DNA of 64,000 nt from Calocera cornea HHB12733 (GCA_001632435.1 KV423991.1:1-64000); one strand, 5' to 3'; counted from the stretch's first letter, positions 1 through 10,845 are shown. Made by a program: numbers and translations. Notes: generated by a model not told the origin, from the letters alone.

Positions 1-2
1 CT

Positions 3-176
3 CCTGCGCAGGAGGAGCGTGAGCCCGGTCTCATGCCGGCTCACGCTGCTCCTGCGCGGGAGCTCCGTGCCAAGCCTAGGGTCCGTCACGGTCTACCTCC
101 TACCCCGCGTCTTGTACCCGTCACCCGCCCTTTTGTACCTGCAACCCTAGGCCCTACGAAGGTTACACCCCTATAG
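3..176 (+). CDS. possible 3' end of a gene running in from the left (partial)
   Basis: One frame is open from the window edge to a TAG at 174-176. It encodes about 57 residues rich in Pro, Arg and Val with no domain I recognise. It could be the C-terminus of an upstream gene or of a retroelement polyprotein, or chance in GC-rich DNA. The stretch overlaps a strong hairpin at 6-57, which argues for caution. Only the open frame is observed. Confidence 0.2.
   Translation, partial: PAQEEREPGLMPAHAAPARELRAKPRVRHGLPPTPRLVPVTRPFVPATLGPTKVTPL
6..57. repeat. long imperfect inverted repeat (hairpin)
   Basis: Positions 6-28 and 36-57 are reverse complements with one mismatch and one single-base bulge, around a 7-nt loop at 29-35. 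The arms are about 22 bp and GC-rich, so a very stable stem is expected. Function unknown. Confidence 0.7.
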
Positions 177-647
177 AATGGGCAGGTGGGAGGAAGGGGG
201 ACAGCAGAGTAGTGGGGTGGAAGAGATGACTAGCAAGCAAGCTCGCTGTCTCAGGGTGCATTGTCGATGTCGGCCGCGTCGAGTGAGGGAGCAGATCGGT
301 ATCGTCCAACGTCGAATGAGCGTTACTGGACCGTTCTTCAATGAAATTACGCCGTTTCAAAGCGCAGTTGGCAAGTGGTTGGCATGCACGACAGCTTTGA
401 GAAAGCCAAACATTGCCAAGAGGAGAACTGATCGTGTAAGCGTCATTGCAGAGTGTTGAGACGTCGGAACGATGCCGCGCGCGAAACGTGCGAGGTGCGT
501 CGGACGCGCCACTACAATGCTCTACAATGGCATTGTCAACTCACAATATTATCGACGTTTCAGAAAGAGGAGAAGAGGGGCTTACCGACGCACTTTCAAT
601 AATTGCTGTAGATGCGCTGCTTGCTGAGGAATTGGCGGGTGAGTGAA
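177..647. other. intergenic, no feature recognised
   Basis: Only short overlapping open frames without recognisable motifs occur here. I see no RNA gene and no coding signal that outlives a frame change. Confidence 0.5.
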
Positions 648-790
648 GGGGGTCCAAATGCCCCATTTGGACCCTGTGCAGCGCTTAGGTGTGCTCTTTT
701 ATTTCAAATGATAATCATTATTCGTTGTAGAAACGATGTTTGTGCTGGGGGAGTCCAAATGCCCCATTTGGACCCTGTGTAGCGCTTAGG
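648..790. repeat. duplicated palindromic element
   Basis: Two copies of a ~42-bp unit lie at 648-689 and 747-790. Each holds a near-perfect palindrome (10-bp arms GGTCCAAATG / CATTTGGACC around CCC in copy one; 9-bp arms in copy two) followed by CCCTGTGYAGCGCTTAGG. Copy two runs directly into TTAGGG repeats. This may be a subtelomeric or transposon-derived unit. Confidence 0.75.
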
Positions 791-857
791 GTTAGGGTTA
801 GTTTACAAGCAGGGTTAGGGTTATACTTTTCGGGGACGGGGTTTGCGGGTTAGGGTT
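786..857 (+). repeat. degenerate interstitial telomere-like repeats
   Basis: TTAGGG-type runs occur at 786-800, 811-823 and 847-857, separated by unrelated bases. TTAGGG is the usual basidiomycete telomere unit. The arrays are too short and broken to be a functional telomere. They suggest a subtelomeric position or an old repair or fusion scar. Positions 858-996 hold nothing else recognised. Confidence 0.7.
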
Positions 858-996
858 GAATTCATGTCAGAGCTAGTTGTAAGCAACACACTCCGGCGCA
901 ACAGACATTGTACATATGTAGAAGTTCAATAAAAGCATACTAGGGCTCGGAAATGCCGTGCCATGGGAGAACGAAACGCAAATGAGGCTGAGAAGC

Positions 997-2430
997 TCAA
1001 AGCAGAATGGTACGTTGCAGGTTGGGCAAAGTCTTGTGTCGTGTGGGTCCACGGGGTACAAAGGAGACGCCTGCCCCGGACTGCGTATGCGCGTTGAGCA
1101 ATAGCCGCGCAGCGGCTAGCCAATCATGCTCGACAAGAGCTGACACGCGCAGGACCAATGCATCCCGTGTCATCGCTGGAGGTGTGTACCTATCGAGGTT
1201 GTGAGACTATGGCCGAGCAACTTTCAAGTCGCAGTTGTTACCTTTCAATGGGCTTCTCCTGTGCACTTCTCACGGCCCGGACCAGTCCCTCCGTATCTCC
1301 CTTCTGAACATGGTAGACGTATGGCTCCTCGATGAAACGTAGTCCATCATGTTGTGTCGTCCACCTTGATCTATTCTCGGGCTGGTCCTTGTCCCAATTG
1401 TCGATGGGGTTGATGAAAGGCACGCCAAAGCACAGGGCATCATAAGGTGACGGGGAGAGATATGGCTGTCCAACACCCAACAAGGCGCGACTCTGCGAGA
1501 GGCGATCATAGAACTGCTCTTTCTCCATCTGGCCGTGATTCGTGACGGGTAAAGTCCAAGGCGGTGGGTAGTCGGTGTCGTTGCCAAAGCCGGCAACCAG
1601 TTGCACGCCAGCCTCGTGCTCGATTCGTGCCAGAGCGTCTCGCGGCCAAGGATAGGATGATGCATAGAAATATCGAAGCCATTTCGCAAGAATGTATACT
1701 TGATTGACTCGCCGTTCGTGTGGCACAAAGTCTTTCTGCAGGCACTCTGCTTCCAGACTGTATCCCAAATATTGATTGCCGTTTCGATAGTCTTCAGGAG
1801 ACAACGTCCATGACCCTCCGAGCGGATGGCATGCACCGTCCCAGAAGTGTAGGGAGAACATCTTCCAAATGGGTATGCCGAGTGTGTTTAATGAGGTCTT
1901 GACGCAAGTCGGATCATTGAAGCAGTCGGTAATGTCTCCACACTCTGCCACAATGATGTAGACGAGATCGGGAAACATGCGGTACTGGAAGAGCGCAGAG
2001 GCAAGGTTGTCACTATAGAGATAGGAGTAACCCAATTCTTGAATAGCATGAAGCTGTACACATCGTCAGGAAAGTAATGCATTTGAAAAGCACGCCTCAC
2101 AATTGATGCAGCCCAAATATCCTCCCCAGACACAGACCCTTTGACCGAGAGACTGAAGTGGGCGTCCGCGAGGAGGACAATCTTTGTTTGATTTTCGCCA
2201 CATGTCCCAGTAGCAAGACAGCTCATGAGAGACTGCAGAGTACGGGCATTGCTATCCTCTGTATTCTTGACATCATCGGGTGTCGCTAGTGGAAAGAGGA
2301 GATCGAGGTATGGAGAAGGATGCAGCGTGAGTTTGTCCCGTGTGAAGTCCAAGAGGGCGAGATGTCCGTTGAGAGCAACAAAGGCACCAACAGCAATCAG
2401 GAGAAGAAAACCTGTCATATTTATTAGCAT
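997..2430 (-). CDS. GT18-type glycosyltransferase, copy a
   Basis: Three exons (2430-2101, 2053-1242, 1189-997) join in frame to 444 residues. A hydrophobic segment at residues 4-25 predicts a type II Golgi membrane protein. The C-terminal half matches the GT18 (MGAT5/GlcNAc-transferase V) pattern. It has GYSYL early in the catalytic region and SPSPYDALCFGVPFINP near residue 315, equivalent to the acceptor/donor loop of MGAT5, then EPYVYHV and a Tyr-x-Pro-Pro-x-Met tail like the MGAT5 C-terminus. The last exon is short and was placed by homology to copies b and c. Known GT18 enzymes add beta-1,6-GlcNAc to N-glycans. The fungal substrate is unknown. Codon use is less GC-rich than in copy c. 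Confidence 0.88.
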
Positions 2431-3242
2431 CTATGCAGAGAGACTACACAAGAGAGGCAGACCAAATATGAGCTTGCTCCGACTCAGACGGAACGTAGTC
2501 GCAGCTCGGGCAGGTCGAGCCCGCTGGGCGACCTCTGTCTTCTCATCCTGGCCGAGGAGCAAGTGCTCCACCTCTTCAACCTGGGAAGGAATAGGAGGGG
2601 TCATTGATGCATACAGGCCGTTGAGAAAGCGATGCAGGAGGCGGCCAGGCGAAAGGAGCGAATGGAGCCATTATCCATAGCGTGCGAAACACCAGGGCCG
2701 ATCGCGAACTGGTAGGTAGTCAGAGACATGAGCATGTCTCACATGGCTGGTGCTCGCTCGCCCTCTCCAACAGAATGTGTATGCTCGCACAACTTGTCGG
2801 ATGAGCTGCACGCTTGAGGGGAGGAAGGGGTCGATCAAATGTTATAGGGTGTTCATGTCAAGACATAGCGGGTCGAGTGATTAAGTACAGTAAGTTAGTG
2901 GTCGTTGGAGACGCGGCCGGCGATGACGAATTGGACCCCGACAGATTGGCAAGCTCCTGGCTCCCTCTGAATTCGTCACCCTCATTTTGCCCTGATTCAC
3001 ATAGATCGGGCAGCATTCAGGCTGCTGGGCAACCTGGGCGGAATTCAATTCTACAAGTAGTGATGTCCTTTCACAAATACTGGCGCTATCCTATGAGCAA
3101 AGTCCAAACAGTGGAGGACAACCATGTCCTTGTTTGATGCACGATGTGATGCCACCCGAGGTGGAGATGCTCGGCGTTCGGGCTATAATGCATACATCTG
3201 GATAGAAAAGAGTGAGCATAATAGAAGCGAACGGTGATTGGT
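2431..3242. other. intergenic between the tandem GT18 genes
   Basis: This 812-bp stretch should contain the promoter of GT18 copy a and the 3' end of copy b. I see no additional gene, RNA or repeat. Confidence 0.5.
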
Positions 3243-4692
3243 CTATCTCACCTCACCGCCAGTGTTGGTTCGATTCTTCAGGATCTCCATCCCCAGTCCA
3301 CGCCAATCGAACGAGAGGAAAGCACCCATTCGTCTTGTGACACCTTCCTTGGTCATTTCGGGATGAACATATCTGGTGTTCAGTTAGCTATGGGACGCAA
3401 GAGAGCGTACAGCATGGCCGCTTACGGTTGAATGGGTGTTGTTAGTGCTTTCTTCATGGCTTGCACGAAACCTTCCGTGTCGCCCTGGAGGACCGTGTAC
3501 GCGTAAGGCTCGCCCAAGTTCATCATTGGATCATGTTGACTGATCCATTTCGATGTGTCGTGAGGATCGCCTGGGTCACTCCAGAGGGTGGGTTGGATGA
3601 ATGGAACGCCGACGCACAATGCATCCCAGGGTGATGGCGATAGAAAAGGATGTCCCACGCCAACCAGAACTTTGCTGTGGGCGACCGCATCGAAAAAATG
3701 GTCTTGATCCAACGGACCTAGATTGCGAGTAGCGGGAGGCAAGGCATCGGCAGATGGGGCAGGGGAGTCACGTAAGCCGACAACAAAGTTGACATCGACA
3801 GTCTTGCTGGCCAACTCGAAAGCCTCGTTCGTCCAGAGGAAGTCTTCTGGAAGGAAGTATTGAGCAAATTTGGCCAAGATGTACGCTTGGTTCGGTCGAT
3901 CGTGAAATGGTATGTAGGTGCGTTTGCTGCAAGCATCCTGTATGCTGTATCCGATATAGACTTGCTCATTTTGATAATGCTCCGGAGAAATCACCCAGCG
4001 TTCTCCGAGAGGATGCGATGCAGCGCCTCGCCACCAATGGAATCCGAACAGCAGCCAGAAGGGTATTCCATGACGATTGGAGTTGCTCTTGAGACAGTAT
4101 TGATTGCTGAAGCACTCTAAGATTGCTTGTGGGTCGAGGATGATTGCGACAACCTTGTCCGGGAACATTCGATACTGTTGAACCACTTCTTGATTCGTTT
4201 CGGAGAACAGGTACGAATACCCGAGCTCATCGAGCGCAGCCAGCTGGACGACAGTGTGAGAATAGTAGCTGACGGGCAGTATGATCACTCACGATGGATC
4301 TTCCCCTTCTCCCGATCAGCATATATGCGCATATATTGAGGACAGCGGGCTCACCACACATGCTCCCCTTGCAGCTCACCCCTGATGGTACCCACCATAT
4401 GAAAGTCGCCGAGAAGAACAATCTTCGTCTGATTCTGAAGACAGGTGCCAGCTGCTGTGCAGCTCAGGAGCCTATGCATTGTCTTCATGTTGCGGTCCAT
4501 CCAGAGACTTGGGTCATAGACACTCTCTTCAGGAAAGAGCCCTAGCATCGGCGACTGCCCTGGATTCGCAGTCGTGGACTCAAGGAAGCCCGGCATCTTG
4601 ACCCAAGTCTGCATGTTCGACACGGGGTTCCACAGGTACATGCATAGCAAAAGTGCAAGTGTGGTCCCGCCGAGTAGCGCTGGGGAAAGCAT
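3243..4692 (-). CDS. GT18-type glycosyltransferase, copy b (13-nt microexon)
   Basis: Exons 4692-4355, 4305-4293, 4243-3426 and 3372-3243 join to exactly 433 codons (432 residues). An N-terminal hydrophobic segment (residues 4-20) predicts a type II Golgi protein. Conserved points shared with copy a are TKIVLL, GE-x-x-W, LGYSYLF, DHFFDAVAHSKVLVGVGHPF, SPSPWDALCVGVPF and PYAYTVLQGDTEGF. Exon 2 is only 13 nt and restores W-G-R-S-I before L-A-A-L-D-E-L-G-Y, matching copy a. Both flanking introns are 49 nt with GT/AG ends. The gene lies in tandem with copy a, same strand, 812 bp apart. Substrate unknown. Confidence 0.88.
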
Positions 4693-5182
4693 TGGTATCT
4701 CCAGGGACGAGAGTGGTGATGTTACTCACCAATACGCGATGTGCGTACACTCCAAACAGGTAGAACCATCTTTGGTCCGATGTCGACTCGTCGTGGCGAT
4801 GTGAGAAAACGATATACGGCAGAGCTACCCGTTCAGCTGCGGATTCAAGAGGGCTATGGGGACTGACACTGGACGAGACGCACAGGTGATCGCAGGCCAT
4901 CTGAGACAGGTCCCTCGTGTTGAACTGTCTTGCCTGATCAGGACGCTGAATTCCAAGGCGCCATCCAAAATGGCTGCTTTACTCAGGAGGAAATCGGAGT
5001 GCTGTACGACACACGAAATCAAGAATAAGCATTGCAAGATCATAACGTAGTACAACTGAGATAGTCCCATCAGATTCGAGATCAGCACGCTCAGCGATAA
5101 CAGGTACGGACACAATAAAAGTCCGAAAGAGTGCAGCCCAGCAGTCCTCTCCCTGTGCCCTCTCCAATCCAAAGATCAAACC
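4693..5182. other. intergenic, promoter side of GT18 copy b
   Basis: No gene is supported. A minus-strand frame near 5130-5170 has a short resemblance to the GT18 exon-1 end, judged insufficient (see rejected items). Confidence 0.45.
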
Positions 5183-5687
5183 TCAATATCGCCGTCCTTT
5201 CCCCAGACGTTCTGCCAACAATCTGCCCTGTCCCACCCTCTCCTGAGTGGTCAATCTCCCTCCCGTCTTTTCCTTCATCAATGCCATGATGGACCCAGGT
5301 GGCCCTCCAGCACCCTGCGGTACCGCCGGCCGCTTATTGCCGTCGTCATGCGTTGCTCGGTAGTCGGGAAGGCAATAAGTGACCTCCGCACTGGTAGGAC
5401 AAGCAGACGGTGAATTGGCCCAGATAGCGCCGGTTTCCTGCCTGGATTCAACGGCTGCGGAGAGTACCCGGAACGAATGCACACACCTCGTCATACATGC
5501 ATGATGTGCTTGAGCCGCTGTAGAAGCACACGAGTGCGTCCGGGTGCATCTCCTGGATATAATTCTCCCTGCCGTAGATGTCGACCATCGGGCAACCATA
5601 GCACTGCATACGACTTCCGGCAGGCCGAGCATATGATTCGTAAGAGAAGGCGAGAATAAAGAGCGTGAAGGGTATGGGGGACCGCAT
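5183..5687 (-). CDS. small secreted Cys-rich protein
   Basis: Two exons (5687-5487, 5437-5183; 49-nt intron) give 151 residues. It starts with a hydrophobic signal peptide (about residues 4-20) followed by an exported, Cys-rich core: C-x-x-C, then CFY, then C-x-Y-D-E-x-T-G and CP near residue 80. The C-x-Y-x-x-x-T-G...CP arrangement resembles a family of short secreted proteins common in Agaricomycetes with no known function. The acceptor was chosen because it restores this motif. The C-terminal 50 residues are charged and lack cysteines. No transmembrane segment is seen after the signal. Confidence 0.65.
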
Positions 5688-6135
5688 GATTGCTGATCGA
5701 TAGAGAGGTCGTGCAAGCCTCGCCCGTTTTATATGGGGAGGTCGTTGATAAATACCATTGGTCGCGGACGCTACGCATAAGCGCCACCAATAATTTAGGC
5801 TTTAGGAGACAGGGTCCCACCGCCCCACCGCTGATGCCGGACTTGGTGCGCTCCCATCGGCACTGGGCGCACAGCCCATTCCAAGCATTGTTCAACATGA
5901 ATTGTTAATGCAGTTCTACCGAGAGTCGCTAGCGACTCATTATATGCTACAAAACGTATAGGAGGTACTGATGTACATGAGTGGTCATGAAGTGAATGTG
6001 CATTAGGTGATAGGTTGCAGGGGGCATGAACGGGAAATGATGGTGTCGGAAGCGCGGCAGGATCGCAATATGCGTCGAATCGATCGACAATGTGTATCGG
6101 TGTAAGGGTGAGCATCGGTCGTTTTGGAAAGGTCG
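5688..6135. other. intergenic, nothing recognised
   Basis: This 448-bp stretch lies between the start of the secreted-protein gene and the stop of the next minus-strand gene. No open frame with recognisable content. Confidence 0.5.
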
Positions 6136-7440
6136 TTACTTCATCCTTCTCAGCTTGTCCATCATGAGCGCAAAGTCTTCACGCTCCATCTCTCCAAGAC
6201 GGCCCTGAACACCGTCCTTCTTGCCATTCCGGCCGACACGAGGCTTCCCCCTCCTGACGCGCACCTCAACGCCTTTGTCCGACTCGTCGCTGTCGTACGA
6301 GTACTCGGAGAATGGTGTCATTGTGCGAGCCATTTGTGAAGTGCTGGAGAGAGACAGGGAATGCGAGTGTCCGCCAGACGTTGACGAGAACGACCGTGAG
6401 CGAGGCAGGTGAACTTCAACCTCGGCCACAGGCTCGGTGATAGCACGGCAATGCTTGCCGGTGACGATCTCAGCCAACGGGAGCGGAGGCGGCAGCTGTG
6501 TTGCGGGAACACCGAAGAATTTCGACAGTTTGGCGGTCCGACGAATCTCCTTGGCGCAGTCGTCCGAGTCCTTGCTGCCACGTCTGTCGCTAGCGCTGGG
6601 AACGTCGCCATCTGCTGCAGCATCTAGTGGGACAGAGATTGGTTGCTCCTGCATGGGCATAATCTGACCAAACGCGTCAGCGGACTGGACCAAGCGCAAC
6701 AAATGCAATTTGCTCACCTCAGGCAACATTGGAGATCCATTGCTCGGTTCCGTATCTTTCTTGACAGGATGCGGCATAAGGACGCTCTTGCTGCGTGCAT
6801 GGGCAACTTCACGTGGTACCCTTCGTTCGTCGGCAGAGCGTCTGGTCGGCGCTACCAAAGCCACGGGCACGTTCTCCCCAGTCCATCGTTGGATCTTGGC
6901 CAACCTAGCACGCATCTTTCGCCTCTCAATGGTCTCCGGGTCCACCTCGCCGTCCGAGTCGTCTGCTCCGGGACGGAAGAAAGCACGGGTGGAGAAAGAA
7001 ATCGAGCTCGGACTCGGTGGTGGCGACGGTGGGCGAGGGACGGAAGTGAGAGTGATGGTTGGCATTGAGGGCATCGGTGCCAGACCGCGTCCATTTGAGT
7101 TCAAGGGCGGCGAAGGAAGCGGCGTTGGAAGCTGAGCGGCCATTGTATTTCTCCGCTTGGCTAAGACGGCGGCGGAAGGACGGGCGGGGCTCGATGAAAT
7201 AAAGTCGATTGCGAGCTCGATGTGTGGCGGTTCTCCGAGAATGCGCTGGAGCTTCTGGGCCTGCTTGACGAGAAGCGTGCGTGAGCGGGGTGTGAGCGTG
7301 TTGGTCGCGTCCATCGTCGGCAGCGCGGGGGTGGACTGGGTGGGGAGGAGGACGTCGGTGGACATGATAGAGAGGACGGGAGAGGAGGATGTCGATGCGA
7401 TGGAGTACGCCTGGGGAGGGCGAGATATGGAGGCAGCCAT
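6136..7440 (-). CDS. Ser/Pro-rich hypothetical protein
   Basis: A continuous frame of 434 codons runs from ATG 7440. A 54-nt stretch at 6717-6664 has perfect intron ends (GTGAGC...TCAG) and is divisible by three, so the spliced product is probably 416 residues. The protein is low in complexity (Ser, Pro, Thr) with no membrane segment. A more conserved-looking basic block lies around residues 180-205 (RRKMRARLAKIQRWTGENVP), with a short helical LVKQAQKLQRILGEPPHIEL segment near residue 55. It looks like a nuclear or cytoplasmic regulatory protein of basidiomycetes. Function unknown; I do not recognise a named family. Confidence 0.7.
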   Translation of the reverse strand: MAASISRPPQAYSIASTSSSPVLSIMSTDVLLPTQSTPALPTMDATNTLTPRSRTLLVKQAQKLQRILGEPPHIELAIDFISSSPARPSAAVLAKRRNTMAAQLPTPLPSPPLNSNGRGLAPMPSMPTITLTSVPRPPSPPPSPSSISFSTRAFFRPGADDSDGEVDPETIERRKMRARLAKIQRWTGENVPVALVAPTRRSADERRVPREVAHARSKSVLMPHPVKKDTEPSNGSPMLPEVSKLHLLRLVQSADAFGQIMPMQEQPISVPLDAAADGDVPSASDRRGSKDSDDCAKEIRRTAKLSKFFGVPATQLPPPLPLAEIVTGKHCRAITEPVAEVEVHLPRSRSFSSTSGGHSHSLSLSSTSQMARTMTPFSEYSYDSDESDKGVEVRVRRGKPRVGRNGKKDGVQGRLGEMEREDFALMMDKLRRMK

Positions 7441-9330
7441 GAGAAAGTCGAGAGGCTACTGTTGTTCTAGGGCACTTGGGAAGGAGAAGCCGGGGTGCGG
7501 AGGGTGCTTGAGCAGATGTAGGAATGCGCCAGAGAAGGAAGGTAGGATCTAGTTTGGAGGGCGGAAAAGGGATTGGGCCGAGGCAGAGTGACGGGATAAG
7601 GCGAGTGATGGTGCCTAGAAGTGTGCACAGCACGCTCCTCTGATAGGAGAAGACCACGGAGACGGTAGGACGAAGCAGAAGCGCGTTGTCCTGTATTACC
7701 CCCTGTTTGCTACGGGGAGAGTGGATAGAAAAGCTGGTCTTGGTTGGAGTGGTATGTGCACAGAGATCGAATGAGGTGGGGAGGGGGGTGTGCGGGGTGA
7801 ACGAGGAGGGGGAAGCGATGCGGGCGAGTTAAATGTCGTTGGGTGGGCCGGGGCGTGTGTCATGGCCTGAGGAGTGGGAGTGGGAGTAGTGGTTTAGTTT
7901 CCGGACTCGGATTGGGAGACGGTGTATGCAAAACAAAAGGAGTCAAGGGCTACCATGACGGGCAGTCGGGGCGTCGGGCTTGGGGCTTGGGAGGGAGGCA
8001 TCGGGCGGCAAGGCCAGCCAGTCACAGTGCAGCACCGGCGTGGTCACCCACTTCACATACCAAATCACATACCCACACACCGTCCCACACATCCCATCTC
8101 ACATTCCATCGCAACACGATAGCTCCCGCAGCTCCTTCCATTTGCCTCCGACGTCGCTATGCACGCCAATCTTGCCCCAAAACACCTATCATACCCTCCT
8201 CCGCCTTCTGACCTCAGCGAGGCTTCTTTGATCCCGTACCTCCCGTTAACCCTCTTCTTTTCTCTGTCATGCTTTCCCTTCGCTTCCTTCCCACGAGAGT
8301 CACGTCACATACGCCCAGTAAACTTCAGCGCCGCAAAAAGCTGCAAATCTCTTGGGACGGATCGTAACATTCCAGCCGCTCCGTGAAACATCGTCGCAGT
8401 CTCGCATCAAATTTTGGGTCGGCAACCCGAGTGTCGCACCGTGCATCCGACACAATTCACCGCATGCCTCCGCGTCCACACCACTCCAACGTCTCACCGT
8501 CATGATAGGGAGGCGCCCGCCGTTCAGTACACTACCTACATACTTGTAATGCAAAGGTGTTTGTGTACAGCACCACGTCGTTTCTCTCCCGTCCAAGGCA
8601 GTGCTCAACTGACTTCTTTCAGTCTCTTTGTATTGATAAATATACAAGGCCACGGTGGGCCAACGTCATCGAACCAACTCGCAATTCACATGTGACGATT
8701 GCTGTCTTTCGTTCGTGATGCCCATAGCTGATCTCACACTACACTTCCCCAAACGATCACACCGCAGTGATCGATGGTGGACAGGCGTGATCATCACTTG
8801 AAGTCGCTCGCCGCTCGCGGATCCCTCCGAACCGACAGACCGTGTTGATGATGCACCCCGAAACGCCTAGCGCGAAGCCCCCACCAGGACCGCGAATACG
8901 CTGGGGCTAGCCTTGCGCACCCTGGACGCCCCCACATTGTTGCAATACTAACAACCTTGTGTAGTACACAGGGTTGTACCCTTATAGGGCTGTTTCGTCT
9001 AAGGTAGACGGGTTGAGCGGTCCGGACTGTTATTCTTACTGTAGCGCAGAGCCGAGATGGGTGGACATAAAACAGCCCTTAGAATAACGTTTCCAAGCCC
9101 CACCGCGTCTTACGTATCGATGACTTCAAAATCGGATGTATCCAGGTTGTCATGTTGTTTCTGGGAAAAGACAGGCGTTTAGACGCACTCGCAGAGGGCC
9201 TCGGGATGTGCAGGGGACGGTGCAGTCGGCTCCGAGGACCCTGGTCGTCGACGCGTCCGATCACGCGACGCGCAGTGGCCCAGCGCCCCTGCCCAATCGC
9301 CACCGACATCCAGGCACTAAACAGGTCACC
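7441..9330. other. long divergent intergenic region
   Basis: 1.9 kb separates the starts of the Ser/Pro-rich gene (minus) and UBR7 (plus). It is partly C/A-rich (ACACAC- and CCCACA-like runs near 8040-8110) and carries a small inverted-repeat element at 8986-9079. No coding region is supported. Confidence 0.5.
8986..9079. repeat. short element with 10-bp terminal inverted repeats
   Basis: AGGGCTGTTT at 8986-8995 is repeated inverted (AAACAGCCCT) at 9070-9079, bounding 94 bp of non-coding DNA. The similarity extends weakly outward. It could be a MITE remnant; no clear target-site duplication is visible. Confidence 0.4.
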
Positions 9331-10845
9331 ATGCCCTCTCTCCAAGAGTTTGTCGACGAGCAACGCGCCCTGGAAGAGGAGGCGTCCCAGGCACTACCAT
9401 GGTCGTTTTCCGAGTGCACGTACGGCAAGGGGTATATCCGCCAGCCGGTCTTCCTCTGCCTAGCGTGCCAGTCACCACACGGCATATGTGCGGCGTGCTC
9501 CATTGCTTGCCACGGCGATCATGAGCAGGTGGAGCTGTTTCCGAAGAGGGCTTTCAGGTGCGCCCGGACGATGATCCCATCCTTGCCGTCGCTAATACGA
9601 CGCAGGTGCGACTGTCCCACAACCTCGCTACCGCACCAATGCACCCTCCATGGCACCCAGATGTCACCCAACGACAAGAACCACTACAGCCAGAACTATC
9701 ACAACAAGTTTTGCAGATGTGGGCGTCAGTATATCCCGAGCGAGGAGCGGGAGACGATGATCCAATGCGTGGCGTGTGAGGTACCGTCTTTGCTTACCCA
9801 GAAGTTCATGGCGCTCATTATCGTCAGGACTGGTACCATGAGAGCTGCCTTAACCTGCGCGAACGGCCCCCACCGCGGTCCGCTGCTGAATCCAGACCTT
9901 CGAGGGCAGACGATGATGCGCAATCGGATGCCTCCGACTTGCCCACGGCGCTTCTGACCGAAGAGGAGTACGACTCCCTCATATGCGCTGATTGCGTTCG
10001 CAAGAGCTCATTGTTGCAACGATGGGCGGGCACGCCGGGCGTCAAGCTGGTCGCTCGAGAGAAGGGGAAGGAGTGGAGCGTCATGCCTCCTGGTGAGCCC
10101 GAGAGTGAAAATGCTGGGGAGGAGAATGTGGACGTTGGATCGAGCAAATTGCCTGCGATCGAGACGAATGGCGTAAAATCTGACGAATCAGTGAAACCCG
10201 AGGAAGAGGCTAGTACCTCTGGGACCAAGCGACCACTGGAAGCTGCCGAGGAAGAGCGACCCTCAAAGAAACCTCGCTCATTGTGCCATGCGCCGTCCCA
10301 GTCGCCGATATCGAAGCGCGTCTTCAGTCCGGATGACGAAACCCCCACTTTGGAGTCCGCTGGAGACGTGTTTCTATTGGAAGGATGGCGGTCTAGATGG
10401 TGCCAGTGCCCAGATGTGAGCCATGCCGGGATGCAGCTACGTAACCGAATCACTGATCTCCTCACAGTGCTTGCCTGCATTCGAGGGACAGGAGTACCTG
10501 CTGCGTGAGGAAGACACCTACGAGCCTCCGGACGATCCAGAAGCCCGTGCGTCCCTAATCCTCTTCTCAATCTTTCAGCATTGTCTGACTCGGACACAGG
10601 AATGTCCATCGAGGAGCTTGGGATGCGGATGCTCGAACGATTACCCCGCGATAAGGTTATCGACGGTATTCATGCATACAACCAACTCCGGTGTGCCTGC
10701 CAGGTCTCGCCACCAGAAAGGAGGACTGACCTCTCGATGTAGCGATCGCCTTGTTGACTTCCTCCGCCCCTTCACCCAGGAGAATAAAGAGGTGCGACAA
10801 GAGGATATCGAGGGCTTTTTCAATAATCTCCGTAGCGGTGGCTGA
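9331..10845 (+). CDS. UBR7: UBR7/mlo2-type UBR-box and PHD-finger protein
   Basis: Six exons (9331-9557, 9606-9780, 9828-10415, 10468-10546, 10600-10690, 10743-10845) join to 421 codons (420 residues). Residues about 28-80 form a UBR-type zinc finger (C-x-x-C and C-x-H-x-x-H spacing, ending CDCP). Residues about 105-175 form a PHD-like finger (FCRCGR, CVACEDWYHESCL, ICADCV). A basic PSKKPR stretch may be a nuclear signal. The C-terminus has the family-typical YEPPDDPE, LGMRMLERLPRDKVIDGI and FFNNL blocks. UBR7 proteins are putative E3 ligases or chromatin readers; S. pombe Mlo2 is the fungal counterpart. ATG 9331 precedes the UBR box with no better upstream start. Confidence 0.9.

Noticed and set aside
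3260..3290. tRNA T-arm-like GGTTCGATTC
   Set aside because: No acceptor stem or D/anticodon arms fit around it, and it lies inside the last exon of GT18-b.
4979..5179. Possible relic GT18 exon upstream of GT18-b (QGEDCWAAL-like frame)
   Set aside because: About ten residues resemble the exon-1 end of GT18-a/b, but no other GT18 block follows in the 300 bp downstream. The match may be chance.
10547..10578. 32-nt intron in UBR7
   Set aside because: Too short for this genome. The acceptor at 10599 gives a 53-nt intron and an in-frame RMSIEELGM.
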